Source: CAZNHL01 sp964572965 (GTDB lineage: Bacteria; Bacteroidota; Bacteroidia; Cytophagales; UBA9547). From it: a stretch of DNA of 38,353 nucleotides. The DNA lies in assembly GCA_964572965.1 (NCBI GenBank), contig CAZNHL010000045.1:1-38353 (forward strand), written 5' to 3'. Shown piece after piece: positions 1 to 7,489 of the stretch. The notes under the pieces are model-generated. The model did not search any database and was not told the origin of the DNA. It saw only the letters and a list, made by a program, of their open reading frames with translations. Numbering within the stretch: position 1 is the first letter of the stretch; each line of letters opens with the position of its first letter. A program made the translations under genes and the position numbers.

Positions 1-325
1 CCATTACTCCATGTGAAGGCATCATCTGATCCGGAGTAGAGGTACCGCAGCTCAGCAATTCTACTTTTTTTATTTCTTCAGGATTGTTTTTGAATAAAGC
101 CCTTACCGCCTCTGCAGTCATCTGCGAATTTGTATGTGTTGCTTTACCCTCCTGATCAATTGCATAAAAACGGCGTGTGATACCGTTATTTCTTAATACT
201 ATTCTTCTTGACTTTGATGGCTTACCGTTAATGTATCCCAAATAGCTTTCCATTTCATCACTTGAAATAGGCTCGTTTGGAAGAAAAGATCCGGTTCTGG
301 TAATATAAACTTTGCTCTCAGACAT
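1..325 (-). CDS. darB: DarB-like beta-ketoacyl-ACP synthase III, N-terminal part
   Basis: The reading frame starts at ATG 325 and runs off the window edge, so only about 108 N-terminal residues are visible. They begin MSESKVYITRTGSFLPNEP and include SKSRRIVLRNNGI and LLSCGTSTPDQMMPSH, which match my memory of FabH-like ketosynthases of flexirubin and dialkylresorcinol clusters. In that family DarB works with DarA to join two fatty-acid-derived chains head to head into a dialkylresorcinol. The TSTPDQ stretch lies just before the usual active-site cysteine, which is outside the window. It lies 10 bp downstream of the DarA-like gene and is probably co-transcribed with it. The family call is fairly sure; the exact substrate is inferred. 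Confidence 0.85.
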   Translation of the reverse strand, partial: MSESKVYITRTGSFLPNEPISSDEMESYLGYINGKPSKSRRIVLRNNGITRRFYAIDQEGKATHTNSQMTAEAVRALFKNNPEEIKKVELLSCGTSTPDQMMPSHGVM

Positions 326-335
326 TATCACTCAA

Positions 336-1235
336 TTAATTCAATCCCAGGTAATATTCTTTTTTCTTTGCTAACTTTTTGCCAAAAAACGGCCTTACAA
401 ATATCTTATTTAAGGTTACTACAAATGGCGCTACAATAAACAATGCAAACAACAAGTAGTATTTGAATATTTTCAACCAGAAAGTTCTGTTTTTTTTCTT
501 AACAATTACATTGGCCCAGATTCCAAACAGTTTTGAACCAGTATTTTCAATAAAAGCCAGATCTGGCTTTACATACACAGCATCAGCAGCAACAAGACTC
601 TTTTGCAAATCACTAAAATCATTCGCTTTCAGATAATCAGCTACAATCCCACCCAATTCCTTCGTATCAAGAATATCTTTATCACTCACACCCGGCTTAG
701 GGAAAATACCCATGTAGTTATCTTTTTTTCCTGTCAGCATCCAGTAAAGAATGGTCACAGCACTTACATGGTTCTGGTTTCTGTCTACCAGTGTCACATT
801 ACCAACCAGCTTAGCATCTGAATCAGACAAAGCTTTTTTCACTTTTTCCTGTGCATTGATCCACATATTCCGCGAACCGATCAGCGTAATGACAGGTGTA
901 TTTCTTAGAACATTTTTGAATTCTGAATTTTCTAAAAGAGATGTTGCCGGAATGCTTGGCGATAAAAACCAAGGCTGGTAAGCAAACACAATCAAATCAT
1001 AAGTACTTTCCTTCAATGTAAAAGGAGCAAGCTCAACAGGCTTACTTAGTACACTTTCAGGCATAGCATCAAAAAAGCGTTCACTTGTCCAAGGAAAAGT
1101 ATAATCGTCTTTCGGTTTAAAACGAACCGTTTCAACAGAAAACCCCGAATCAGACAATGGCTTTGTAAAATTCTCAACAATGTCAGTTAACTGACCAGAT
1201 TGAGTATAATAGATTGCCAATACTTTTTTGCTCAT
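336..1235 (-). CDS. darA: DarA-like dialkylresorcinol condensing protein
   Basis: This 299-residue protein starts MSKKVLAIYYTQSGQLTDIV, a flavodoxin-like phosphate-loop opening, and contains DLIVFAYQPWFLSPSIPATS. Both stretches are what I recall from proteins annotated as dialkylresorcinol condensing enzyme DarA in Bacteroidota flexirubin clusters. The C-terminal third has a hydrophobic helix (YYLLFALFIVAPFVVTL, about residues 258-275), suggesting membrane attachment. It sits between a periplasmic protein gene (11 bp gap) and the DarB-like ketosynthase gene (10 bp gap), so the three look like one operon for a flexirubin-type pigment. The biochemical role of DarA is not settled; assignment rests on similarity and context. 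Confidence 0.85.
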   Translation of the reverse strand: MSKKVLAIYYTQSGQLTDIVENFTKPLSDSGFSVETVRFKPKDDYTFPWTSERFFDAMPESVLSKPVELAPFTLKESTYDLIVFAYQPWFLSPSIPATSLLENSEFKNVLRNTPVITLIGSRNMWINAQEKVKKALSDSDAKLVGNVTLVDRNQNHVSAVTILYWMLTGKKDNYMGIFPKPGVSDKDILDTKELGGIVADYLKANDFSDLQKSLVAADAVYVKPDLAFIENTGSKLFGIWANVIVKKKNRTFWLKIFKYYLLFALFIVAPFVVTLNKIFVRPFFGKKLAKKKEYYLGLN

Positions 1236-1246
1236 TGTTTTTCAAA

Positions 1247-1744
1247 TTAAAAATCAGAAGGCTTTAACACTTTCGAACGCTTACTATAATCTGTAATTGC
1301 CTTCTGTACTGTTGCCGACATACCTTTATAAGACTTAAGTATCATCTTTTTATCATCCTCTTTATTGGAGGAATAATTTAAAATTGCCGGAGCATTTTCC
1401 TGAATCATTAATCTCAGGAAACGGAACTCAGCATTTTCAGAATCCTTCTTTATTTCATCTTCAAGCTTTGCATGCCCGTCTTTAAAGGTTGATAACTTAT
1501 TATTAAGTCCCGAAACCAGACCTGCTTTTTTCATTAACAAAGCACCTACAAATGCTTTTTTCGAATCAAATGACACATGTTCCAGTGACTTCAACAAATC
1601 ATCTACCGGAGCTAGTTTATCAGATGCCATTGCTGCATAATAAGCTGACCGGTCAAATTTATTGGAATTCTCCTGCCCCTGACTAACAAAAGCAGCAAAT
1701 AAAGAAACAATAAATAAAATTATTGGATAAATCTTCAGATTCAC
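1247..1744 (-). CDS. Exported protein of the flexirubin cluster, unknown function
   Basis: This small protein has a signal peptide (IYPIILFIVSLFAAFVSQGQ) followed by a helical, lysine-rich domain with SAYYAAMASDKLAPVDDLL and KAITDYSKRSKVLKPSDF. Similar proteins of about 165-170 residues accompany flexirubin genes in other Bacteroidota, as I recall; no activity is known to me. The longest frame starts at TTG 1759, but a good promoter ends only 4 bp upstream of that codon, which would leave almost no leader. GTG 1744 gives a leader of about 13 bases and a cleaner signal peptide (MNLKIYPIILF), so I chose it. The gene is first in the run leading to DarA and DarB. Confidence 0.7.
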   Translation of the reverse strand: MNLKIYPIILFIVSLFAAFVSQGQENSNKFDRSAYYAAMASDKLAPVDDLLKSLEHVSFDSKKAFVGALLMKKAGLVSGLNNKLSTFKDGHAKLEDEIKKDSENAEFRFLRLMIQENAPAILNYSSNKEDDKKMILKSYKGMSATVQKAITDYSKRSKVLKPSDF

Positions 1745-1763
1745 GGCAATAGTATTCAAGCTT

Positions 1764-1794
1764 CAAATATAAATAATATTGAAGCCTTGTACAA
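1764..1794 (-). promoter_or_regulatory. Bacteroidota-type promoter of the pigment operon
   Basis: Read on the minus strand, TTG (1794-1792) is followed by 20 bases and then TATATTTG (1771-1764). This fits the Bacteroidota sigma-A consensus, TTG about 19-20 bases before TAnnTTTG. Transcription would begin near 1757, just ahead of the GTG start at 1744. It is the best promoter match I found in the window. Confidence 0.6.
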
Positions 1795-1957
1795 CCAGAA
1801 AAATGGGCTTTTAGCAGACTGATAAAATAATCCATATTTACTTTCGTTTATAGAGCCCTACTCAGAACAGATAGTACGATGCAGGAAGAAAGGGAAAAAT
1901 CACTGCTTTAAACACCGAAAGCGGCTAACAAAGGCAATAAGATTTAAATATTAAGAC

Positions 1958-2161
1958 TTTACCACAAACACATAGAATAAGAAGAGGTGATGCTTCAATA
2001 TGAAAAATCATTTCTGATGCCCTCCCTTAATTTTAACAAATCTGTGTTTATCTGATAAAACAGATAATTCACTCCTGTTTAAAACTAAAAGAAGGTCATA
2101 GAAAATCATTTTTTACTTAGAATTAATTCCATCTCCTTATTCTATGTACCTATGAGGTAAA
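1958..2161. repeat. MITE-like element with imperfect terminal inverted repeats
   Basis: The left end (1958-1985) reads TTTACC, a short spacer, then ACATAGAATAAGAAGA. The right end, reverse-complemented from 2161, reads TTTACC, a spacer, then ACATAGAATAAGGAGA. Sixteen bases of the inner arm match at 15 positions, 150 bp apart. No open reading frame lies inside. A small internal hairpin (TATCTG/CAGATA) lies near 2050. It resembles a short non-autonomous element or a large intergenic inverted repeat. The rest of the spacer from 1795 to 2290 holds nothing I can name. Confidence 0.45.
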
Positions 2162-2290
2162 ATTTTAATATTTAAATGGGCATTCTAAAAAGGTATTAAA
2201 GCGCAAATATTATAATTCAACAAATAGCCCTAACTTTCGGGCAGCAATTCACCTTCATACATCGGTATAGAATTGTTGTAAATTGCATTT

Positions 2291-2890
2291 ATGTCCTTCC
2301 TGGAAGAAAGAATAAAACAAGTAGAAGAGTTTTACGCATCGCTGGATCAAGATCTGGCCGATTTTCAGGCACAGGCCGGTTATTCATGTATCAGTGGCTG
2401 TTCTAAATGCTGCAAATCTCCTACTATAGAAGCTACCGTTCTGGAAATGCTTCCACTTGCCTCCTATCTGTACAAATCAAAAAGAGCTGAACAGCTTTAT
2501 GATAAGCTGATTGAAAGCAGTTCCTCTCCCTTATGCGTCCTGTATGAACCGACACAATTAATAGGAGGTTGTACTGAATACCCCTATCGAGCACTTGTTT
2601 GTCGTTTGTTCGGTTTTTCTTTTACAAGAGATAAAACAGGACAACCGGTTTTACTCACTTGCAAAGACATTAAAAGTGAACATGCCGAAGCGCACGAAGG
2701 CGTTACCCAAAAAGCTCAGAATGGCATGAAAGTACCCATTGCCAATATTTACTATAATACACTTACTGACATTGACTACAGCTTGAGTCAGAAGTCATAC
2801 CCTATTAATGAAGCAATGCGTTTAGCAATTGAAATGATTTTCAACCACTTCCAGTATACAGACGATCAGGACTTGCCAACTGCTGTCTAA
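2291..2890 (+). CDS. YkgJ family cysteine cluster protein
   Basis: This 199-residue cytoplasmic protein carries GYSCISGCSKCCKSPTIEA near residues 30-48, the CxxxCxxCC cluster typical of the YkgJ/zinc- or iron-chelating family (UPF0153). Further cysteines follow at CVLYE, GGCTEYPYRALVCRLFG and LTCKD, also typical of the family, where they are thought to bind a metal or Fe-S centre. Function is unknown in general. It stands alone: a 530 bp spacer precedes it and a small hairpin follows. The ATG at 2291 gives a normal family length. Confidence 0.85.
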   Translation: MSFLEERIKQVEEFYASLDQDLADFQAQAGYSCISGCSKCCKSPTIEATVLEMLPLASYLYKSKRAEQLYDKLIESSSSPLCVLYEPTQLIGGCTEYPYRALVCRLFGFSFTRDKTGQPVLLTCKDIKSEHAEAHEGVTQKAQNGMKVPIANIYYNTLTDIDYSLSQKSYPINEAMRLAIEMIFNHFQYTDDQDLPTAV

Positions 2891-2896
2891 AACACC

Positions 2897-2915
2897 CTCC
2901 TGTTATGATCAGGAG
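2897..2915 (+). terminator. Small hairpin after the YkgJ gene
   Basis: CTCCTG and CAGGAG pair around a seven-base loop 7 bp after the stop codon. There is no clear U-run after it, so termination is only a guess. Confidence 0.3.
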
Positions 2916-3010
2916 TGATTATAACGCATTTACTATCCTTTTATTGACATTCCTTGTCGTATTTCCGTATAGTTAAATGAGTTTTCTTACTTTTTAAATT
3001 TTTTACGTCT

Positions 3011-3448
3011 ATGACAACTATTCAGAAAATAGAAAAGTCGATCATTATCAATGCGCTAAAGGAGCGCGTATGGGACGTAATGTTGCTCGACAAATTTACG
3101 CGTATCTGGTATACTACATTTTCAGAAGGCTCTCATGCTGAAACCGACTGGACATTGGGTAGCAAAGCCATATTCACCGATAACGGTAATTTCGGACTCA
3201 TCGCGAAAATTGTGCACAATGAACCCTATCATGTAGTTTCACTGGAATACACAGGAATCTTAAAAAACGGTGTTGAAGATTACGAGACTCCGGATGCTAT
3301 GAAAGGCTGTTTTGAAACCTATACCCTCACAGAAAAAGACGGTGCAACCCTCCTTTCAATAGAGCTTGACATAGAAGCGGAGTATTTTGACATGATGTCG
3401 GCAGCCTGGGAAAAAGCCCTGATCAAAGTCAAAGAACTGGCAGAATAA
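3011..3448 (+). CDS. SRPBCC (START-like) domain protein
   Basis: This 145-residue protein opens with IEKSIIINALKERVWDVML, the standard first strand and helix of the SRPBCC/AHSA1 fold, followed by WTLGSKAIFTDNGNFG and ending in the long amphipathic helix AAWEKALIKVKELAE. Members bind hydrophobic ligands or serve as small stress-related cytoplasmic proteins; no substrate can be told here. It is followed after 50 bp by a VOC protein and then a second SRPBCC gene, so the three may form an operon. Confidence 0.8.
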   Translation: MTTIQKIEKSIIINALKERVWDVMLLDKFTRIWYTTFSEGSHAETDWTLGSKAIFTDNGNFGLIAKIVHNEPYHVVSLEYTGILKNGVEDYETPDAMKGCFETYTLTEKDGATLLSIELDIEAEYFDMMSAAWEKALIKVKELAE

Positions 3449-3498
3449 AAATTTCTTTTTAGTAAATCTATGTTCAATTTTTTTAAATCTAGACAATT

Positions 3499-3930
3499 AT
3501 GGCCTCATTAAACCCTTATCTGAATTTTCCCGGAACAAGCGAACAGGCTTTCAATTTTTATAAATCTGTTTTCGGTGGTGAGTTCGCAATGCTGCAACGC
3601 TACGCAGAAACGCCGGAGGGTGATAAATTGTCTGCTGAAGACGCTTCTAAAATTATGCGCATAGCACTTCCTATTGGTAAGAAAAATGTGCTGATGGCAA
3701 CTGACGCACTGGAATCAATGGGTAAAACACTGACAGAAGGAAACAATTTTTCTCTCTCTTTCAGTACTGACAGTAAAGACGAGGCAACGAAACTGTACAA
3801 TGAGCTTTCGGCCGGAGGACAGAAAACGATGCATATGCAGGATACTTTCCGGGGCTCTTACTTCGGAATGTTAACAGACATGTTTGGTATTCAATGGATG
3901 ATAAGCTACGACCATGAAAACAATAAATAA
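3499..3930 (+). CDS. VOC superfamily protein (PhnB/glyoxalase-like)
   Basis: At 143 residues it is a single-subunit vicinal-oxygen-chelate protein: MASLNPYLNFPGTSEQAFNF with KSVFGGEF opens the first beta-alpha-beta-beta-beta half and YFGMLTDMFGIQWMISYD closes the second. This is the PhnB-like branch often labelled glyoxalase/bleomycin resistance or 3-demethylubiquinone methyltransferase-like. Metal ligands are poorly conserved in this branch, so enzymatic activity is uncertain. Its end overlaps the start of the following SRPBCC gene by 17 bp, which points to translational coupling. Confidence 0.85.
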   Translation: MASLNPYLNFPGTSEQAFNFYKSVFGGEFAMLQRYAETPEGDKLSAEDASKIMRIALPIGKKNVLMATDALESMGKTLTEGNNFSLSFSTDSKDEATKLYNELSAGGQKTMHMQDTFRGSYFGMLTDMFGIQWMISYDHENNK

Positions 3931-4393
3931 ACCAAAAGAACTAACGCTGGAGCGTGTTTTAAATGCTGCTCCCAATGTTGTATTTGATGCGTGGACTGAC
4001 GAAAAAAAACTGGCAGTCTGGTGGGGACCAAAAGGTTTCACAAACCCCGTTTGTACCATGGACCTTCGTGTCAATGGTGACTTGTTCATTGAAATGACAG
4101 GGCCCGACGGAACAGCTTACCCTATGATTGGCAGGTTCCAGGAAATAACAGCTCCGGGAGATAAAACCCAAGGGAAACTGATCTTCCTTGCCATGCCATT
4201 AGATGACAATAATAAACCCCTTATGGAAGTGCTTAACAGCATTGCTTTTATTTCTGAAAATGGTAAAACCCGATTACAGGTACATGCACTTGTGGTTATT
4301 GAAACAGATGCAGCAGTACAATACCTTGAAGGAATGGAAAACGGCTGGAATGAAAGCCTTGTACGTTTGGAAAATTTTCTGATGAAACTATAA
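3914..4393 (+). CDS. SRPBCC (AHSA1-like) domain protein
   Basis: This 159-residue protein shows the AHSA1 signature: LTLERVLNAAPNVVFDAWTD at the N-terminus, then KLAVWWGPKGFTNPVCTMDL and GMENGWNESLVRLENFL at the C-terminus. The WWGP motif is characteristic of the family. It overlaps the VOC gene (ATG 3914, VOC stop at 3930). Together with the SRPBCC gene at 3011 it makes a small SRPBCC-VOC-SRPBCC set that is common in Bacteroidota; a joint function is not known. Confidence 0.85.
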   Translation: MKTINKPKELTLERVLNAAPNVVFDAWTDEKKLAVWWGPKGFTNPVCTMDLRVNGDLFIEMTGPDGTAYPMIGRFQEITAPGDKTQGKLIFLAMPLDDNNKPLMEVLNSIAFISENGKTRLQVHALVVIETDAAVQYLEGMENGWNESLVRLENFLMKL

Positions 4394-4441
4394 GCGAAAA
4401 AAGATCTAGTCAACTAAGGCAATCTAAAAATAAATAAACCA

Positions 4442-4486
4442 ATGATGATGTAAAGAGAAAACCATTGTTCTCCTTTACATCATCAT
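4442..4486 (-). terminator. Bidirectional terminator between convergent genes
   Basis: ATGATGATGTAAAG (4442-4455) pairs perfectly with CTTTACATCATCAT (4473-4486), and a further AGAA/TTCT extends the stem past a bulge. On the minus strand the stem is followed by TTTATTTATTTTT. The right arm includes the final Met-Met-Met-stop codons of the response regulator gene, so the terminator stem begins inside that coding sequence. Confidence 0.7.
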
Positions 4487-5230
4487 CTTAAACTTTTCCA
4501 GGAATTCCTCTTTCTTATTGATTGAAATTTCAAGTTCTGAGTTGTCAGACATAACAACGGAACCGGTTTTCCCTTTGTGGTATTTGCGCACGTACTGGAG
4601 GTTAATCATGTGTGACTTATGGATGCGCATAAAACCAAAACTGCTTAACAGGTCTTCGTAATACTTCAGCGTCCGGCAAATCATCATCTTCTTACCATTG
4701 CTAAGCTGGAAGTTTGTGAAATTGTCATTTGCCTCACAACGTATTACATCACTGATTCTGATCACTTCAAAACCTTCCATTACCGGCAATACCAATTTTT
4801 GCTGCTGCTTATCATCAGTGCGGATATTCTCAACAATAATTTTAGCGTGTACATTTTCAAGGTTTTTCTCTCGCGAAGCTTTCACCGTAGCTACAGCGGC
4901 AATAAGTTCATCAATATCTATTGGCTTAAGAATATAATAAGCAGCACTCAGGTTAAGCGCCTTCAGTGCATAATGGCTGAATGCCGTTACAAATACCGTT
5001 TCAAAAGTAATGTCTTTGACACGTTCAAGCAGGTCAAAAGCATTGCCAAAAGGCATTTCCACATCCAGGAAAACAATGTCGGGCTTTGTCCGCTCAATTT
5101 CCACCAAAGCAGACGCAACGCCATCAGCCATACCTGCCAGCTGCACATCCGGACAATACTTTTTCAGGTAATGCGCAATAGTTTCCCGGCTGGCGAGTTC
5201 ATCATCTACGATCAGGGCTTTTAATAACAT
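4475..5230 (-). CDS. LytTR family response regulator
   Basis: This 251-residue regulator has an N-terminal receiver domain (ALIVDDE near residues 5-11, phospho-acceptor D56 in IVFLDVEMP, conserved lysine K102 in ILKPID) and a C-terminal LytTR DNA-binding domain (about 145-250) with FMRIHKSHMINLQYVRKYHKG. The pairing is typical of the LytR/AlgR class. It lies 9 bp downstream of its probable partner kinase and should be co-transcribed with it and the TPR gene. The target genes are not evident. The last four codons form part of the terminator hairpin. Confidence 0.95.
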   Translation of the reverse strand: MLLKALIVDDELASRETIAHYLKKYCPDVQLAGMADGVASALVEIERTKPDIVFLDVEMPFGNAFDLLERVKDITFETVFVTAFSHYALKALNLSAAYYILKPIDIDELIAAVATVKASREKNLENVHAKIIVENIRTDDKQQQKLVLPVMEGFEVIRISDVIRCEANDNFTNFQLSNGKKMMICRTLKYYEDLLSSFGFMRIHKSHMINLQYVRKYHKGKTGSVVMSDNSELEISINKKEEFLEKFKMMM

Positions 5231-5239
5231 ATGCGAAAA

Positions 5240-5998
5240 CTAAACGGTGAGTTTTTTAAAAACAGGAACATCAACAGTAATACGCGTACCGGTATCTTCA
5301 ATAGTGGGGTCAAAATCCTCAATTACTACACGAAGGTTTTCCCCGAACAGTTCATTGATCAATTCTACCCTGCTTTCAGTATTTTTAATTCCTGTCGATT
5401 TATTAGCCTTTTGGTTAGGTGTTTTAAGCAAAGCCGATTTCTTGCGCCCAATGCCATTGTCTTCGATCACAATTCTTAAAATATCCTTCTCCTTAACAGA
5501 AAAAGACAACCACAGAAAACCCTTTTCTTCTTTGTAGCGCAAACCATGCCAGATGGCATTTTCAATATAAGGCTGAATGAGCATCGGCGGAATTTCAAAC
5601 TGGTCAGCATCAATTTCCTTCGCCACTTCAAAAGTATATTCAAACTTATCACGGAAACGATAATGCTCAAGTGTAAGGTATAAATTCAATATTTCAATTT
5701 CCTGAGAAAGCGGAATAAAGTCGTGCTGCGAATTTTCCATAACCATACGCATAAGGCGGGAGAAATCGGCCAGGTATTTATTAGCAGACTTTTCGTCATT
5801 TTTGGAAATAAAGCTGTTAACTGAATTCAGTGCATTGAAGATAAAATGAGGGTTCATCTGACTTCGCAATGACTTCAGGGCAAGTAGCTGATTCGCAATT
5901 CTTCGCTTACGGGCATTTTTATAAACAAGCCAGGCAGCAACAATTACTAGGATAAGTCCGGCCACTAAAGCATAAATGATGATCCGCTGACCCGACAA
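5240..5998 (-). CDS. LytS-type sensor histidine kinase (C-terminal half of a TPR-kinase)
   Basis: The protein opens with one membrane helix (IIIYALVAGLILVIVAAWLVY) and continues as a His_kinase (PF06580) domain: SQMNPHFIFNALNSV with H51, the N-box QPYIENAIWHGL, and the G-boxes DNGIGR and STGIKNTESR. It lacks its own sensor. The first usable codon is TTG 5998, and it lies in the same frame as the upstream TPR gene, separated only by TAG-GAG-CGT. In many Bacteroidota the TPR region, membrane helix and kinase are one protein of about 690 residues. Here it could be re-initiated at the TTG (an AGGAG lies 3 bases upstream), produced by read-through, or be a broken gene. Confidence 0.85.
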   Translation of the reverse strand: MSGQRIIIYALVAGLILVIVAAWLVYKNARKRRIANQLLALKSLRSQMNPHFIFNALNSVNSFISKNDEKSANKYLADFSRLMRMVMENSQHDFIPLSQEIEILNLYLTLEHYRFRDKFEYTFEVAKEIDADQFEIPPMLIQPYIENAIWHGLRYKEEKGFLWLSFSVKEKDILRIVIEDNGIGRKKSALLKTPNQKANKSTGIKNTESRVELINELFGENLRVVIEDFDPTIEDTGTRITVDVPVFKKLTV

Positions 5999-6004
5999 AC
6001 GCTC

Positions 6005-7300
6005 CTACTTTACCAGTTTTTCATTGGTAAGCGCTTCTATTGTTTTCTGGTTAAGTTCAATGTCCTTCTCAAGCAGTTCAATGTGTTTCTGGTTTTCGGC
6101 CAGGTTAATATTGCTGGCCAAAAGCTGCTCCACACGCTCTTGCTTTTCAGCCATCAGAGAATCTTTACGCAGTAAATATTCCCTGTAATTCTGATCAGAG
6201 AGCTTTATCTGCTGCCTGTCGAGATAAGTAAAAGCAAGGCTTTTATAAGCCTCTGCCAGCAATTCCCGGTTTTTTATTTTGCGTGCAAGCGCCAATGCCT
6301 GATTGTTGTACTTCAGCGCTTCATCTGTCTTTGCAAGGTGCAGGTAAGTATTGTTAATGGCCAGGTTTTCCTTAATTTCTGCCACTTTATCTCCGGCCTT
6401 CCGGCTAATTTCCAATGCACGCAGGTGATTGCCCAAATTTTCATCAAACTTGTTTTCCTTGATTAACTCCCTGCCAATGTTCTGGTTAATGTCTGTCAGC
6501 GTACGCGTATTCTGATTCGTTTCAGCTATACTCTGGGCTTTATTCAGGTAATTCAGAGCCTGTTTACCCTGATTCATCTGGCTATAGATCTGACCGATTT
6601 TGTTATTCACCAAAGCTGTTTTCTCCGAATTCGCACCCGATACCTGCTGTTCCAACGGTAAAATCTGCTGGTAAGTCTGAAGAGCCTGCTGCCATTTTTT
6701 CTCTGCCATGTAAATGTCGCCGAGCTTGTAGCGTCCTTTCAGCGACATGGCATTAATTTTCTGCTTGTCACCAAAAGCCACATACTCTGAAAGCTGAACC
6801 AGAGCTTCACCATTGTTTCCCTGCCCCAGATAAGCCTCCGCAAGCGAATAAGCCACTTCCATCGCCCGCTGGTTTTCACCATTTGTCAGGAAAATACTAT
6901 TAGCCTTTTGAAGATTTTTAACAGCCAGGCTGTAAATCCCTTTATTAAGGTTTACTTCGCCAAGCACTTTATAACTCTCTGCCTCAGAAAGTGCATCTCC
7001 CGACTTTATAGAGCTCTTCAAGGTTCCCTCCAAAAGTTCAACTGCTTTCACCGGATTTTCCTCTCTTAGCTTGTCAGCCTCTTCAATAGTTTCCTTCCGG
7101 TCCAGCTCCTCCTCAACGCTATAGTCTTTTGACTTGCTGTAACGGGAAGCATTGCTTTTGCTCGGTGCAAATTTCTTCTTCTTCTCAGCAGATCCATCCT
7201 GTGCTTCGCTTGTGAAAACACAAAAGACTAACAGCACAAGCATTGGCATGACTGCAGATTTATTCTTTCCTATATGTATCATTTTCCCCATTGCAGGCAA
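6005..7300 (-). CDS. Periplasmic TPR protein (N-terminal half of a TPR-kinase)
   Basis: This protein of up to 431 residues has a signal peptide (SAVMPMLVLLVFCVFTSEAQ) and at least six TPR-type helix pairs, such as GEALVQLSEYVAFGDKQ, KWQQALQTYQQILPLEQQ and AEAYKSLAFTYLDRQQIKLS, ending in a coiled coil (KHIELLEKDIELNQKTIEAL) that normally leads into a membrane helix. The true start is probably the methionine at 7282 (MIHIGKNKSAVMPM), which gives a better signal peptide than 7300. The frame ends at TAG 6007 directly before, and in frame with, the membrane helix of the kinase. It most likely supplies the sensing module for that kinase. Confidence 0.85.
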   Translation of the reverse strand: MPAMGKMIHIGKNKSAVMPMLVLLVFCVFTSEAQDGSAEKKKKFAPSKSNASRYSKSKDYSVEEELDRKETIEEADKLREENPVKAVELLEGTLKSSIKSGDALSEAESYKVLGEVNLNKGIYSLAVKNLQKANSIFLTNGENQRAMEVAYSLAEAYLGQGNNGEALVQLSEYVAFGDKQKINAMSLKGRYKLGDIYMAEKKWQQALQTYQQILPLEQQVSGANSEKTALVNNKIGQIYSQMNQGKQALNYLNKAQSIAETNQNTRTLTDINQNIGRELIKENKFDENLGNHLRALEISRKAGDKVAEIKENLAINNTYLHLAKTDEALKYNNQALALARKIKNRELLAEAYKSLAFTYLDRQQIKLSDQNYREYLLRKDSLMAEKQERVEQLLASNINLAENQKHIELLEKDIELNQKTIEALTNEKLVK

Positions 7301-7489
7301 TAATAGAACTCTCCTACGAGAAATAAAAGGTTGCGGATCAAATTATTTGAAAGCCAGTTTGTTAGCAAAAACAACATTTCCTGTTCACCAATCCGGCTTC
7401 CCGTTTCACCCTGTCAAAGCAGCTGTTGGCTAAGTGTAGCTGGAAAGAAAAAAATACAGCCCGTAGATTTCAGAAAAAAACTAAACGCC

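Noticed and set aside
7331..7489. N-terminal extension of the vWA lipoprotein
   Set aside because: It would place 53 residues before a clean lipoprotein signal peptide.
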